DNA of 64,000 nt from Thioclava sediminum (GCF_002020355.1 NZ_MPZV01000005.1:293443-357442); one strand, 5' to 3'; positions 43,332-52,595 are shown, counted from the stretch's first letter. Numbers and translations are program-made. Notes: generated from the letters alone by a model not told the origin.

Positions 43332-44299
43332 TCGTCCAGCGCCGGACCGCGCAGTTTCTCGGCCTCGGTCTCACCCAGATAAAGCGTCTTGTCGGGCATC
43401 GGCAGGTTCTGGAACACCTCCGGCAGTTGATCCTTCGGCAGTTTCGCCGGGAAAGACCAGTTCGCCGTCGCGATCATGCCCTGAAAATCGGGGCTGAGCA
43501 CATAATCGAGGAATTTCTGCGCCAGCTCGGGATGCTTCGAGGTCTTGAGCTGCGCGACCAGTTCGGGGGTGAAGTAATGCCCCTCGGGGAAGATCGCGGC
43601 GACCTTGCTGTCATCCTCCTCGGCCATGATGTGATAGGCGGGCGAGGTGACGTAGCTGAGCACCATATCCGCCTCACCATCGGTGAACATCCCGTAGGCC
43701 TCGGACCAGCCCGGCGTCACGGTCAGCACCTTCGGCGCGATCTTCGTCCAGGCCTCTTCGGCCTTGTCGCCGTAGATGTCTTTCACCCAGAGCAGCAGCG
43801 ACAGACCCGCGACCGAACTGCGCGGGTCTTCGATGACGATCTTGTAGGCGTCATCGGGCGCATCCAGCAGGTCCTGGAAGCTCGCGGGCGGGGTCTTCAG
43901 CTTGGTCTTGTCATAGACGAAGGCCAGCTCCGACCAGTCGAAGGGCAGGAAGATCGGATCGTCCCATTTGACCGGCATGGTCAGATCGGAGGTGTCCTCG
44001 TTATGCGGGGCGAACAGGCCCGTGGCGCGCGCCTTCGCGGTCACGTCAGTGTTCAGACCGATCGCGATATCGGCCCGCGTCTTGTCGCCTTCGAGCAGGA
44101 TCCGCGGTAGCACATCGCCCGCCACGAATTTCAGATCGCAATCGCAAGTCGCCTCGAACCCTTTCTCGATCGCGGGGCCGGGGCCCCATTCGCTCGTGAA
44201 ATAATCGGGCGCATAGACGGTGAGTACGGGCTTGTCCTCGGCCGCCGCCATCGTGGCGATCAGGCTCAGGGCTCCCGCAAGCATTAGGTGGGTTTTCAT
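43307..44299 (-). CDS. thiB: Thiamine ABC transporter substrate-binding protein
   Basis: A 330-residue periplasmic binding protein with a signal peptide (about 1-20). KPVLTVYAPDYFTSEWGPGP and the mid-protein LPFDWSELAFVYDKTKL are typical of ThiB/TbpA, which binds thiamine and its phosphates. AAGGAGTG precedes the ATG but can pair with an upstream CACTCC, placing it under riboswitch control. Confidence 0.95.
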   Translation of the reverse strand: MKTHLMLAGALSLIATMAAAEDKPVLTVYAPDYFTSEWGPGPAIEKGFEATCDCDLKFVAGDVLPRILLEGDKTRADIAIGLNTDVTAKARATGLFAPHNEDTSDLTMPVKWDDPIFLPFDWSELAFVYDKTKLKTPPASFQDLLDAPDDAYKIVIEDPRSSVAGLSLLLWVKDIYGDKAEEAWTKIAPKVLTVTPGWSEAYGMFTDGEADMVLSYVTSPAYHIMAEEDDSKVAAIFPEGHYFTPELVAQLKTSKHPELAQKFLDYVLSPDFQGMIATANWSFPAKLPKDQLPEVFQNLPMPDKTLYLGETEAEKLRGPALDEWQRAFSK

Positions 44300-44303
44300 G
44301 CCT

Positions 44304-44330
44304 CACTCCTTGGGCTTGCCGGGCGGAGTG
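44304..44330 (-). promoter_or_regulatory. Ribosome-binding-site sequestering hairpin of thiB
   Basis: On the minus strand CACTCC (44325-44330) can pair with GGAGTG (44304-44309), which contains the thiB Shine-Dalgarno. It lies directly downstream of the TPP aptamer, as expected for translational riboswitch control. Confidence 0.55.
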
Positions 44331-44347
44331 GGGCCGGGAGATCCGGC

Positions 44348-44438
44348 TACCTTCCCTCCGCCGGTCTTAACCGGTTCAGGTTCAACGGGTTCGCGCGGAT
44401 CGCATCTCAGCCAGCCTTGCGCTGGCACCCCGAGGTAG
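44348..44438 (-). promoter_or_regulatory. TPP riboswitch (THI element)
   Basis: Minus-strand aptamer upstream of thiBPQ. It contains the conserved CGGGGTGCC at the 5' side, GGCTGAGAT (44404-44412) and ACCCGTTGAACCTGAACC (44373-44390), closing with GGCGGAGGGAAGGT. Binding of thiamine pyrophosphate would switch off thiamine uptake genes. The 317-nt gap between thiB and the next gene is filled by this element and its expression platform on the left; I see nothing clear on the right. Confidence 0.96.
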
Positions 44439-44616
44439 GGCGCAACGTAAGCGCGCGCGGCTGCGGACGCAAGGGCAAGCAGGCACAGCGTCCCTGCCCC
44501 GCGTCCCGGACCCTATGGCGAGTTCCCGCCAGTGGCGAGCCGTGCCGGATTTCAATGGCTTGCAACTGCGCGCGGCGCGACGCAGGCTCGATCTGGAACG
44601 GATTTGGGAGGAACCG

Positions 44617-46221
44617 ATGCGCATTACCCTCACCGCGGCCCTGCTGGCCGCGACCGCCCTGCCCGCCTTGGCCGACACGATCGAGGCACCGGGCAAGATC
44701 ACCGCCGTGACGCTATTCCCACGCGGCGCGCAGGTGGTGCGGCAGGTCACGCTGGACACCCCCGAGGGCAGCCATGACCTGCTGGTGCCGGGCTTTCCCG
44801 AAGGCACCGACATCTCGACGCTGCGCGTGTCGGGCGACGGTGTGCAGATCGGCGCGGTGAGTCTGATCTCCGGGCGCGCGCCTGCGATCAGCGGGCAGGA
44901 CAGCGCCGCAGTGAAATCTGCGCGCGATCGGTTGGCCTCGGCGCAAGAGGCGCTTGCGGAACAGGAAGACGCCGTGGCCGTGATCCGCGCGAAGGCGCAG
45001 GCCGCGCGCGACCAGATCACCTATCTCAAGAACACCGACTCGCAGGTAACCGCACCCGAACAGCTTCGCGCATTGGCACAGATGGTAGAGGATCAGATCC
45101 TCTCAGCAACGGAACGCGCAATTGCCGCCGAAGCCGAGGCGCGCCGCGCCGAAGCCGCGCTCGATCCCGCGAAGGAAGCTGTGAAGCAGGCCCAAGCGGC
45201 GCTCGATGCGCTGCTGAACCCGGCGCAGGATCGTGACGTGCTGAGCGCCAAGGTGCAGGGCTCGGGCACGCTGACGATCACCTCCTACGTCCAGAACGCG
45301 GGCTGGCAGCCCTCCTATGATTTGCGGCTCGACCGCGACAAGAGCGCGGTGGACATGGAGCGCTTCGTCTCGGTCCATCAGGCAACGGGCGAAGATTGGC
45401 GCGGCGTCGATCTGACCCTCTCGACGGCACGTACCGGCGGGCGGGCGGAGCCGGGCGAAGTCTATCCGCGGCTTGCCCGGATCGGTGATCCCGACGCGCC
45501 GCCCGCGCCGGTGCCGATGAAGCGTTCCCTCGCCGCATCCGATGGCGCCGCCCCCGCCCCGATGATGGAGGCCGCGATCAGCGACCGCGCCGATCTGCAG
45601 ATGCAGGGCGAGACGGTGACCTATCATTACCCGAGCGCCGTGGACCTGCGCGACGGGGTGGACGATCTGCGCCTAAGCCTCGATTCCAAGACCCTGCCGA
45701 TGGAGGTCTTCGCCGAGGCCGCGCCGCTGACCGATCCGCAGGCCTATCGCGTAGCCGAGGGCAAGAACGACACCGGCGAGATCCTGTTGCCCGGCCCCGC
45801 GAACCTCTTTGCGGATGGGGCGCTCGTGGGTCAGTCGCATCTGCCGATGGTCGCGGCGGGTGACGATCTGACGCTTGGCTTCGGGCCGATCGAAGGCATC
45901 CGCGTGGAGCGCCGCATGCCCGACACGATGGAAGGCGATAGCGGCTTCATCTCGAAATCCAATGAGCGCCGCGAGGTGGTCGAGATCGAGGTGAAAAACC
46001 TCACCGACAAAGGCTGGCCGATGCGGGTGATCGACCGGGTGCCCTATTCCGAACAGGAAGACCTGAAGATCACGACCAAGGCGACCCCGCCTGCAAGCGA
46101 GAGCGACTACGACCATCGCCGTGGCGTGCTCGCATGGCGCTTCGATCTGGGCGCAGGCGAGACCAAGACGATCCGCACCGAGACCACGCTCAGCTGGCCG
46201 ACGGATCAGGTGCTGCGCTAA
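44617..46221 (+). CDS. DUF4139 domain protein (mucoidy inhibitor A-like)
   Basis: A 534-residue exported protein with a Sec signal (MRITLTAALLAATALPALA). The N-terminal DUF4140-like beta domain starts ITAVTLFPRGAQVVRQVTLD. A long coiled coil follows (about 95-205, rich in Ala/Glu/Arg heptads), then the DUF4139 beta domain (SYVQNAGWQPSYDLRLDRD, ATGEDWRGVDLTLSTART). GGGAGGAA precedes the ATG. Function unknown; the name mucoidy inhibitor is historical. Confidence 0.86.
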   Translation: MRITLTAALLAATALPALADTIEAPGKITAVTLFPRGAQVVRQVTLDTPEGSHDLLVPGFPEGTDISTLRVSGDGVQIGAVSLISGRAPAISGQDSAAVKSARDRLASAQEALAEQEDAVAVIRAKAQAARDQITYLKNTDSQVTAPEQLRALAQMVEDQILSATERAIAAEAEARRAEAALDPAKEAVKQAQAALDALLNPAQDRDVLSAKVQGSGTLTITSYVQNAGWQPSYDLRLDRDKSAVDMERFVSVHQATGEDWRGVDLTLSTARTGGRAEPGEVYPRLARIGDPDAPPAPVPMKRSLAASDGAAPAPMMEAAISDRADLQMQGETVTYHYPSAVDLRDGVDDLRLSLDSKTLPMEVFAEAAPLTDPQAYRVAEGKNDTGEILLPGPANLFADGALVGQSHLPMVAAGDDLTLGFGPIEGIRVERRMPDTMEGDSGFISKSNERREVVEIEVKNLTDKGWPMRVIDRVPYSEQEDLKITTKATPPASESDYDHRRGVLAWRFDLGAGETKTIRTETTLSWPTDQVLR

Positions 46222-46267
46222 AGCGAGGCTACGCGAACAGCCCCGCGCGCGGCGAAGGCCCGCGTGA

Positions 46268-46960
46268 TCAGGCCGCGTTTCGCGGATCGGCCGCAGCGCG
46301 CAGTTTCGCGAGCAGCGCTGGCGACAGGCGCAGGAACCCGCGTGCGGGAGGCTCGGCCTTCGCCGCCTCGGGGGGCTGCGCCTCTGCACCGCTGGTCTCC
46401 TCTGTCGCCTCGGGCGCCTTCTCGTCCGGCGCGGCTTGCGGTCCCACTGCCTGCGCGGCCTGCGCTGCCGCATATTCGGCAGCAGCCGCCCGTGCCGACG
46501 CGCCCTGCCCCGCCGTCGCACCTACGAGTTTGGTGCGCCCGCCATCGTCGCCCGGGAACGGCGCGCCGAAGCGCAGCACAAGCTCCGTCAGGCTCGGCCC
46601 GATCTCGTCGAGCAGCATCAGGAAGCGGTTGGTGGGCCATGCATGCAGCCCCAAGGCCCCGCCGCCTGCAAGCCGCAGCACGAAGCCCTCCCCCCGCAAC
46701 CGATGTTGCAGATCGAACCAGTCGCGCGCCTGATCCAGCGCCTCCTGCACCGCGTGCATTTCCGGCAACGGCGCTTTCGCAGCAGGCGCTTCGGGAGCAG
46801 CCTCCTCCGCCAGACCGTCCTGCAACACGCGCCGGATCAGCTCTGCCGGGGGCAGACCGAACGCACGCGCTTCCGCCGCGATGCGGTCGATCAGATCGAG
46901 CGGCAGGCGCAGAGAGACAAGGCGATGCTGAGAATGGGAGCGGGATGCAGATTGTGACAT
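46268..46960 (-). CDS. Hypothetical protein with ribbon-helix-helix-like N-terminus
   Basis: A 230-residue protein of unknown function. Residues about 12-50 (HRLVSLRLPLDLIDRIAAEA, then LPPAELIRRVLQDGL) look like a ribbon-helix-helix DNA-binding motif. A second block (ARDWFDLQHRLRGEGFVLRL, then LGLHAWPTNRFLMLLDEIG) is a compact unknown domain. The remainder is Ala/Glu/Pro-rich linker ending in RGFLRLSPALLAKLRAAAD. No signal peptide. Could be a plasmid/partition-like or regulatory protein, but nothing settles it. Confidence 0.6.
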   Translation of the reverse strand: MSQSASRSHSQHRLVSLRLPLDLIDRIAAEARAFGLPPAELIRRVLQDGLAEEAAPEAPAAKAPLPEMHAVQEALDQARDWFDLQHRLRGEGFVLRLAGGGALGLHAWPTNRFLMLLDEIGPSLTELVLRFGAPFPGDDGGRTKLVGATAGQGASARAAAAEYAAAQAAQAVGPQAAPDEKAPEATEETSGAEAQPPEAAKAEPPARGFLRLSPALLAKLRAAADPRNAA

Positions 46961-47098
46961 GGCGGGTCGAAGCTCGTTCGCATTGGCGGGGTCTCCCCAG
47001 CCTCGCGCATCAAGCTTAACAGCCCGTGAACACCAGTCGGATTTCCGCCGCAGCGGAGCCGTCGGCCCCGCGCGGGGGCCAACGGGAATGGCAAAGCC

Positions 47099-47749
47099 TC
47101 AGAACGTCTCGAACCGATCCGTGTCGGCGTCATACTGTTCGAGAACCCCTTCGCCGATGTCGTGGCGCAGCCCGTGCAGCGTCATCCGGTCCGCATCGAG
47201 CGCCTCGCGCACGAAGGGGAAGGTCATCAGGTTCTCGAGGCTGACTTTCACCGCCTCACGCTCGAGCGCCAGCACCTGCTGATCCTCGGGCAACTCGCTC
47301 ACGCGCTCGTAGCCCGGGCGCAGCAGGTTCAGCCAGGTGCCGACGAAGGAGCTTTTCTCCTCCAGCTCCGGCGCATGGCCCGAGCACATCGCATGGCAGC
47401 CCGCGACACCGCCGCAATTGGAGTGGCCGAGCACGATCAGATGCGCGACCTTCAGGCTGGTCACCGCATATTCGACCGCAGCCGAGGTGCCGTGGTGATC
47501 GCCATCGGGCGTGAATTCCGGCACGAGGTTCGCGATGTTGCGGTGGATGAAGAACTCACCCTGATCGGCGCCGAACATCGAGGTGACATGCACGCGGCTG
47601 TCGCAGCAGGCGATGATCATCGAACGCGGGCGCTGCCCTTCGGAAGCGAGGCGGCGATACCAGGCGCGGTTCTCGTCATAGGCGGTGGCGTGCCAACCTT
47701 GATAACGGCTCACAAGGTAGCTGGGCAGCGGTTTCACATGCTCTCTCAT
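47099..47749 (-). CDS. Beta-class carbonic anhydrase
   Basis: Zinc enzyme interconverting CO2 and bicarbonate, supplying carboxylation reactions. The 216-residue protein has zinc ligands in IIACCDSRV and LGHSNCGGVAGC, and the conserved FFIHRNIANLVP and GTSAAVEYAV. Start 47749 is preceded by GAGGGA; upstream extension reads non-coding. Divergent from a hypothetical gene. Confidence 0.94.
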   Translation of the reverse strand: MREHVKPLPSYLVSRYQGWHATAYDENRAWYRRLASEGQRPRSMIIACCDSRVHVTSMFGADQGEFFIHRNIANLVPEFTPDGDHHGTSAAVEYAVTSLKVAHLIVLGHSNCGGVAGCHAMCSGHAPELEEKSSFVGTWLNLLRPGYERVSELPEDQQVLALEREAVKVSLENLMTFPFVREALDADRMTLHGLRHDIGEGVLEQYDADTDRFETF

Positions 47750-47904
47750 CGATCCCTCGTCTGGTGTCTGGCGTCTTATCGCTGCGTCAAATAGCGCGTT
47801 GCGCGCCGGGTTTCGAGAAGATTTTCCGTATCGCTCAACGAAATCTTGAGACCTCTCGATCACGTTACCGCCCGGGCGATGGTGAAATCAAAGGGGGTGT
47901 CGGG

Positions 47905-48285
47905 GTGACACAGGTGTCTCGCTTGCACTGCAAGGAAAAGATGTCGCTGGATACGGCGCGGCTGGTGGTGCTCTATGCGGAGTTGGGACAGGACGGGGCG
48001 GAGCGGGTGATCTGCGCCACGGTCGAGGACCTCGCTTTCCATCTCAGCGCGCTGGAAGAGGCCACGAAAACGGGCCAATGCGGCAAGCTGCGCCGCGCGA
48101 TCGCCGAAGTTATGGAGCTTGCCGAACAGGTCGGGCTGGTGTCGATGGTCAGCACGGCGCGCGACCTTCTGGACTGCATCTCGGGCGGCGATGCGGTGGC
48201 GCAGGCGGCGGTGATGGCGCGGCTGGGCCGGATCGTGGAACGCTCGCTCACCGAGGTCTGGGATATCGGCAACCTGTCTTCCTGA
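47905..48285 (+). CDS. Hypothetical all-helical protein
   Basis: A 126-residue protein from the GTG at 47905 (AAAGGGGG lies 7 nt upstream); an internal ATG at 47941 with AAGGA is the alternative. Predicted four-helix bundle: MSLDTARLVVLYAELGQDGA, CATVEDLAFHLSALEEATKT, LRRAIAEVMELAEQVGLVSM, ARLGRIVERSLTEVWDIG. The topology is reminiscent of histidine phosphotransfer domains, but no active His motif is visible. Function unknown. Confidence 0.6.
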   Translation: MTQVSRLHCKEKMSLDTARLVVLYAELGQDGAERVICATVEDLAFHLSALEEATKTGQCGKLRRAIAEVMELAEQVGLVSMVSTARDLLDCISGGDAVAQAAVMARLGRIVERSLTEVWDIGNLSS

Positions 48286-48372
48286 GGCGTGATCGATCGG
48301 CCCTTGCGGGCAGGCGCGGCAACGCTAGGCTCTGGGACGAAAGCAACCACCAGAGCCAAGGAGCCGCCCCCC

Positions 48373-49809
48373 ATGAGCGCAGACAAGACCGCAAACGTGC
48401 CCGCCGACTTTTCCTTTCTCGCCCCGCGCCCCGCGATGCGCTTCGCCGAGGCGGACGCGCCCGCGCGCGCGCTGATCGCCGTTGCGCCCGAAGGATTGGA
48501 GCAGGCTCTGGCCGATCTGCCCCCCGCACAGCGCGCTTTCGTCGAAGCGACGGGCTTCAAGGCGAGCGCAGGTCAGGTCGCGCTTCTACCCGGGCCGGAC
48601 GGTGCGGAGGCGGCGCTGCTGGGCCTCGGGACTGATGCGGCACGGGCGCGCGAGCGGTTCTCGCTCACGCGGGCGGCCTCGGCCCTGCCCGAAGGCGCAT
48701 GGCGGATCGAGGGCGACCTGTCGGAAGCGTTGAAGGCGGAAACGGCGCTCGGCTGGTTGCTCGCGGGCTATCGGTTCGTCCGCTATGCCGAAGCCGCGCC
48801 GCCGAAAGCGCGGCTGATCTGCCCGGACGGCTTGGACGCGGCGCAGATCGAAGCCGTGGCCGAGGGCGAGGCCTTCACCCGTGACCTGATCAACACCCCC
48901 GCCTCTGACATGGGCCCGGACGAGCTGGAGGCCGCCGCGCGCCTTCTGGCCGAGCGTCACGGCGCAGAGGCCAATGTGATCAAGGGCGACGACCTTCTGA
49001 CTCAGAACTTCCCGATGATCCACGCGGTGGGCCGCGCCTCCCCGCGCACGCCGCGGCTGATCGAGTTGAGCTGGGGCAGCGAAGGACCGGCGCTGACGCT
49101 CGTCGGCAAAGGCGTCTGTTTCGACACGGGCGGGCTGAACCTCAAGCCCGGCGCTTCGATGGGGCTGATGAAGAAGGATATGGGCGGCTCGGCCACCGTG
49201 CTGGGGCTTGCGCATATGATCATGGCGACGGGCGCGAAGCTGCGCCTGCGCGTGCTGGTCCCGGCGGTGGAGAACTCGGTCGGCGGCGACAGTTTCCGCC
49301 CCGGCGACATCCTGACTAGCCGCAAGGGGCTGACCGTCGAGATCAACAATACCGATGCCGAGGGGCGGCTGGTGCTGGCCGATGCGCTGGCCTATGCCGA
49401 TGAGACCCCGCCCGATCTGATGATTTGCATGGCGACGCTGACGGGGGCCGCGCGGGTCGCTCTGGGGCCGGACATTCATCCGTTCTACACCGATGACGAG
49501 GGCGTCGCGCAGGCCTTTGCGACGGCCTCGGGCGCGGTGGCCGATCCGCTCTGGCGGATGCCGTTCTGGGCGCCCTACGAGGCGAAGATCGAACCCGGCA
49601 TCGCCGATCTCGACAATGCGCCCTCGGGCGGCATGGCGGGCTCGATCACCGCCGCGCTGTTCCTGCGCCGCTTCGTGACCGAGACAAAGCGTTTCGCCCA
49701 TTTCGATATCTACGGCTGGCAACCCGCCGCGGCCCCCGCCCGCCCGAAAGGCGGGGTCGGGCAAGGCGCGCGGGCGATCCTCGCGGCCCTGCCCGAGGTG
49801 CTGAAATGA
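48373..49809 (+). CDS. Leucyl aminopeptidase family protein (M17)
   Basis: A 478-residue cytosolic dimetal aminopeptidase. The C-terminal catalytic domain has VGKGVCFDTGGLNLKPG (Lys and Asp ligands), MKKDMGGSATVLG and the M17 signature NTDAEGRLVL. The N-terminal domain is divergent, as in the alphaproteobacterial PepA-like group. Overlaps the following NlpC/P60 gene by 4 nt, suggesting joint turnover of peptides, perhaps of cell-wall origin. Confidence 0.92.
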   Translation: MSADKTANVPADFSFLAPRPAMRFAEADAPARALIAVAPEGLEQALADLPPAQRAFVEATGFKASAGQVALLPGPDGAEAALLGLGTDAARARERFSLTRAASALPEGAWRIEGDLSEALKAETALGWLLAGYRFVRYAEAAPPKARLICPDGLDAAQIEAVAEGEAFTRDLINTPASDMGPDELEAAARLLAERHGAEANVIKGDDLLTQNFPMIHAVGRASPRTPRLIELSWGSEGPALTLVGKGVCFDTGGLNLKPGASMGLMKKDMGGSATVLGLAHMIMATGAKLRLRVLVPAVENSVGGDSFRPGDILTSRKGLTVEINNTDAEGRLVLADALAYADETPPDLMICMATLTGAARVALGPDIHPFYTDDEGVAQAFATASGAVADPLWRMPFWAPYEAKIEPGIADLDNAPSGGMAGSITAALFLRRFVTETKRFAHFDIYGWQPAAAPARPKGGVGQGARAILAALPEVLK

Positions 49810-50636
49810 CCGACCCTCGCCGCCTGCCCTATTCAGGCGAGATCGCGCTGGAGACCCTGCGCGGTCAGATCGAGGCGGAAGGCTTCACCCACGGCATGCC
49901 CGCGCGGATCGTCGTGCCCGTGACCGATCTCTGCCCCGAGCCCGGAAGCTTGCGCGACCGGCAGCTTGTTTTTGGCGCCGAGGTAACCGTGATCGACCAG
50001 CGCGACGGCTTCGCCTTCGTTCAGGCCGCATGGGATGGCTATTGTGGCTGGATCGCCGCCGATACCTTCGGCACGCCCGAACCCGCTACCCATGTCGTCA
50101 CCGCCCCCGCCACGCATGTCTATCGCGAGGCGGCGATCAAGCGCGGCGAAGTCATGCAGCTCTCGATGGGCGCGCGTCTGGCACTGACGGGCGACGACGG
50201 CATGTTCGCCGTAACCGCCGAGGGATTCGTGCCGCGCCAGCATCTGCGCGCGCTCGATCAGCCCGAGGACGATCCGGTCGCGGTGGCCGAGCGGCTGCTG
50301 GGCACGCCCTATCTGTGGGGCGGCAACAGCCGTGCGGGGATCGACTGCTCGGGTCTGGTGCAGATCGGTTTCGCGCTGTGCGGGCAGTCCGTGCCGGGCG
50401 ACAGCGACCTGCAATGGGCCGAGATGGGAGATGTCGTGCCGGAGAGCGCCCCCCTCCAGCGTGGCGATCTGCTGTTCTGGAAAGGCCATGTGGCGCTCGC
50501 CTGCGATCGCGAGACGATGATCCATGCCAACGGTCATACGATGAGCGTGGCCCATGAGGGCATCGAGGCCGCCAAGGCGCGGATCGCGGCGGCGGGCGAA
50601 GGGCCGTATCTGGGGGTGAAGCGGGTCACGCGGTAA
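49806..50636 (+). CDS. NlpC/P60 (C40) cysteine peptidase
   Basis: A 276-residue protein with an N-terminal bacterial-SH3-like region (about 55-150) and a C-terminal NlpC/P60 domain. The catalytic Cys is in RAGIDCSGLVQIGF, and the His residues in WKGHVALACD and MIHANGH. No signal peptide is evident, so it probably acts on recycled muropeptides in the cytosol (gamma-D-glutamyl-diamino-acid endopeptidase type). Translationally coupled to the M17 aminopeptidase. Confidence 0.9.
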   Translation: MTDPRRLPYSGEIALETLRGQIEAEGFTHGMPARIVVPVTDLCPEPGSLRDRQLVFGAEVTVIDQRDGFAFVQAAWDGYCGWIAADTFGTPEPATHVVTAPATHVYREAAIKRGEVMQLSMGARLALTGDDGMFAVTAEGFVPRQHLRALDQPEDDPVAVAERLLGTPYLWGGNSRAGIDCSGLVQIGFALCGQSVPGDSDLQWAEMGDVVPESAPLQRGDLLFWKGHVALACDRETMIHANGHTMSVAHEGIEAAKARIAAAGEGPYLGVKRVTR

Positions 50637-50814
50637 GGGACGCGCCCGAGCCTTGGGTGGGCGCTTCGATCCGCCTGTGGCCAGGCGCTTTATCTCGCAA
50701 GCCCGAGTGACGGTGATGCGCGCGATGACATCGCCAATGCGCCCTCCCGGGGGGAGGGTCGGGCGCGGCCCGGGCTGGACGCCCGGGCAAACCCTCGTCT
50801 CAGAAAACACCGCC

Positions 50815-50846
50815 AAAAGAAAAACGCCCGATCCTCCGACCGGGCG
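50815..50846 (-). terminator. Terminator of asd
   Basis: On the minus strand CGCCCGGTC pairs with GATCGGGCG around GGAG, followed by TTTTTCTTTT. It lies 28 nt after the asd stop. The rest of the 237-nt gap (50637-50873) is GC-rich with further small hairpins and no gene. Confidence 0.8.
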
Positions 50847-50873
50847 CCTCCCAATTCCAAAAAGGCCGAACGC

Positions 50874-51896
50874 TCAGCCCTTCTTGAGCACGCGCTTGCC
50901 CAGCGTCTCGGCGATCTGCACCGCGTTCAGGGCCGCGCCCTTGCGCAGGTTGTCCGACACGCACCAGATGTTCAGGCCGTTCTCGATGGTCGAGTCCTGA
51001 CGGATGCGCGAGATGAAGGTGGCGAAATCGCCGACGCATTCGACCGGAGTGACGTAGCCGCCATCTTCGCGCTTGTCGACGACCATGATGCCGGGCGCCT
51101 CGCGCAGGATGTCGCGCGCTTCGTCCTCGTCGAGGAACTCCTCGAACTCGATGTTGATCGCTTCCGAGTGGCCCACGAAGACCGGCACGCGCACGCAAGT
51201 CGCGGTCAGTTTGATCGCCGGGTCGACGATCTTCTTCGTCTCGGCGACCATCTTCCACTCTTCCTTGGTGGACCCGTCATCGAGGAACACGTCGATATGC
51301 GGGATCACGTTGAAAGCGATCTGCTTCGGATAGACCTTCGGCTCCACTTCCTGACCGGGGACATACATGCCCTTGGTCTGGTTCCAAAGCTCGTCGATCG
51401 CCTCTTTGCCCGAGCCCGACACCGACTGGTAGGTCGAGACCACGACGCGCTTGATCTTGGCGCGGTCATGCAGCGGCTTGAGCGCCACGACCATCTGCGC
51501 GGTCGAGCAGTTCGGGTTCGCGATGATGTTTTTCTTCGCGTAACCGTCGACGGCTTCCGGGTTCACCTCCGGCACGACCAGCGGCACGTCCGGGTCGTAG
51601 CGGTAAAGCGACGAGTTATCGATCACCACGCAGCCCTGCTTGGCGGCAATGGGCGCGTATTTCTTCGTGGCGTCCGAGCCGATCGCGAACAGCGCGATGT
51701 CGTAGCCGGTGAAATCGAAACCCTCGATATCTTTAGTCTTCAGGGTCTGATCGCCAAAGCTGACCTCTGTGCCGAGGCTCCGGCGCGACGCGAGCGGCAC
51801 CAGTTCATCGACCGGGAACTGGCGCTCGGCCAGGATGTTCAGCATTTCGCGGCCCACGTTCCCCGTGGCGCCCGCAACGACGACTTTATAGCCCAT
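50874..51896 (-). CDS. asd: Aspartate-semialdehyde dehydrogenase
   Basis: NADPH enzyme that makes aspartate semialdehyde for lysine, diaminopimelate, threonine and methionine. The 340-residue protein has GATGNVGREMLNIL at the N-terminus, the catalytic cysteine in NPNCSTAQMVVALKPL and the downstream conserved STYQSVSGSGKEAIDEL and HIDVF. Monocistronic with its own terminator. Confidence 0.97.
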   Translation of the reverse strand: MGYKVVVAGATGNVGREMLNILAERQFPVDELVPLASRRSLGTEVSFGDQTLKTKDIEGFDFTGYDIALFAIGSDATKKYAPIAAKQGCVVIDNSSLYRYDPDVPLVVPEVNPEAVDGYAKKNIIANPNCSTAQMVVALKPLHDRAKIKRVVVSTYQSVSGSGKEAIDELWNQTKGMYVPGQEVEPKVYPKQIAFNVIPHIDVFLDDGSTKEEWKMVAETKKIVDPAIKLTATCVRVPVFVGHSEAINIEFEEFLDEDEARDILREAPGIMVVDKREDGGYVTPVECVGDFATFISRIRQDSTIENGLNIWCVSDNLRKGAALNAVQIAETLGKRVLKKG

Positions 51897-51971
51897 GAGG
51901 ACCTCCTTGCTCGAATAGAACGCGGCTTCCTACCGCTTTACGTCAGGAAATGAAAGAGGCTCGACGCGCAG

Positions 51972-52586
51972 TCAGTTCCGAATGATGCGCGGATCGGAAG
52001 CAAGAAACCCGCCAACCATCTCCGCTTCGGCGGCGAAATCATGCGGCACCTTGTCGGCCGAACGCCGCCCCGACAGCGAAAGCGAGGCGAAGAAATCAAA
52101 GCCATAGAGGTCGAGCCGCGCCAGATCCGAGCGCAGGAGCATCTCGATCAGCATCGCGCCGGTCGTGGGTTGCGCGCCGAGCTTGAGCTTCAGCCCTTCG
52201 TAGTCGTCCAGCGGATGCAGGTAGAAACCGGGGCTGGTGGCGGTCTGCCAATCGAGCCGCTTGCGCTTATGGCTCATCCACAGGATGCGCGAAGGGGCGA
52301 GGCGGGCGCGCTCGGCCTCGGGTAGCGAGGTCGCAAGCGCCAGCCAGTCGGTGCGCGTGCCGTGGCTTTTGGCCGAGGGCATCGGCGCGCGGTTGATCCG
52401 GATCACCACGTCATGCGCGTCGATCTCTGCCCCCGCCTGCCCCTCGGCCAGCGCACGCGCATTGCCGACAAGCGCGACGGATTTGCCTGCCAGATCGCCC
52501 AGCAGCGCATTTTGCGAGACGGAGAGCGCGGCCAGCGGGGCCTCGCGCCGCAGCGTGCGATTGATCAGAAATCCAAGCCGGGTCAT
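51972..52586 (-). CDS. GT29 (sialyltransferase-like) family protein
   Basis: A 204-residue protein containing the three main sialylmotifs of glycosyltransferase family 29. Motif L (about 37-69) includes VALVGNARAL and EIDAHDVVIRINRAP, motif S (about 139-163) includes PTTGAMLIEMLL and LDLYGFD, and motif VS is HDFAAE (His182-Glu187). No signal anchor is seen, unlike animal Golgi enzymes, and it is much shorter. It starts 9 nt after the MFS transporter stop and is probably co-transcribed with it. Whether the donor is CMP-sialic acid or another CMP-sugar is unknown. Confidence 0.75.
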   Translation of the reverse strand: MTRLGFLINRTLRREAPLAALSVSQNALLGDLAGKSVALVGNARALAEGQAGAEIDAHDVVIRINRAPMPSAKSHGTRTDWLALATSLPEAERARLAPSRILWMSHKRKRLDWQTATSPGFYLHPLDDYEGLKLKLGAQPTTGAMLIEMLLRSDLARLDLYGFDFFASLSLSGRRSADKVPHDFAAEAEMVGGFLASDPRIIRN

Positions 52587-52595
52587 GTGATGGGT

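Noticed and set aside
50737..50800. GC-rich inverted sequences after the NlpC/P60 gene as another copy of the dispersed repeat
   Set aside because: They contain CCCGGG-type runs but lack the CTTGG-AATATCCC core, so they are ordinary GC-rich hairpins.
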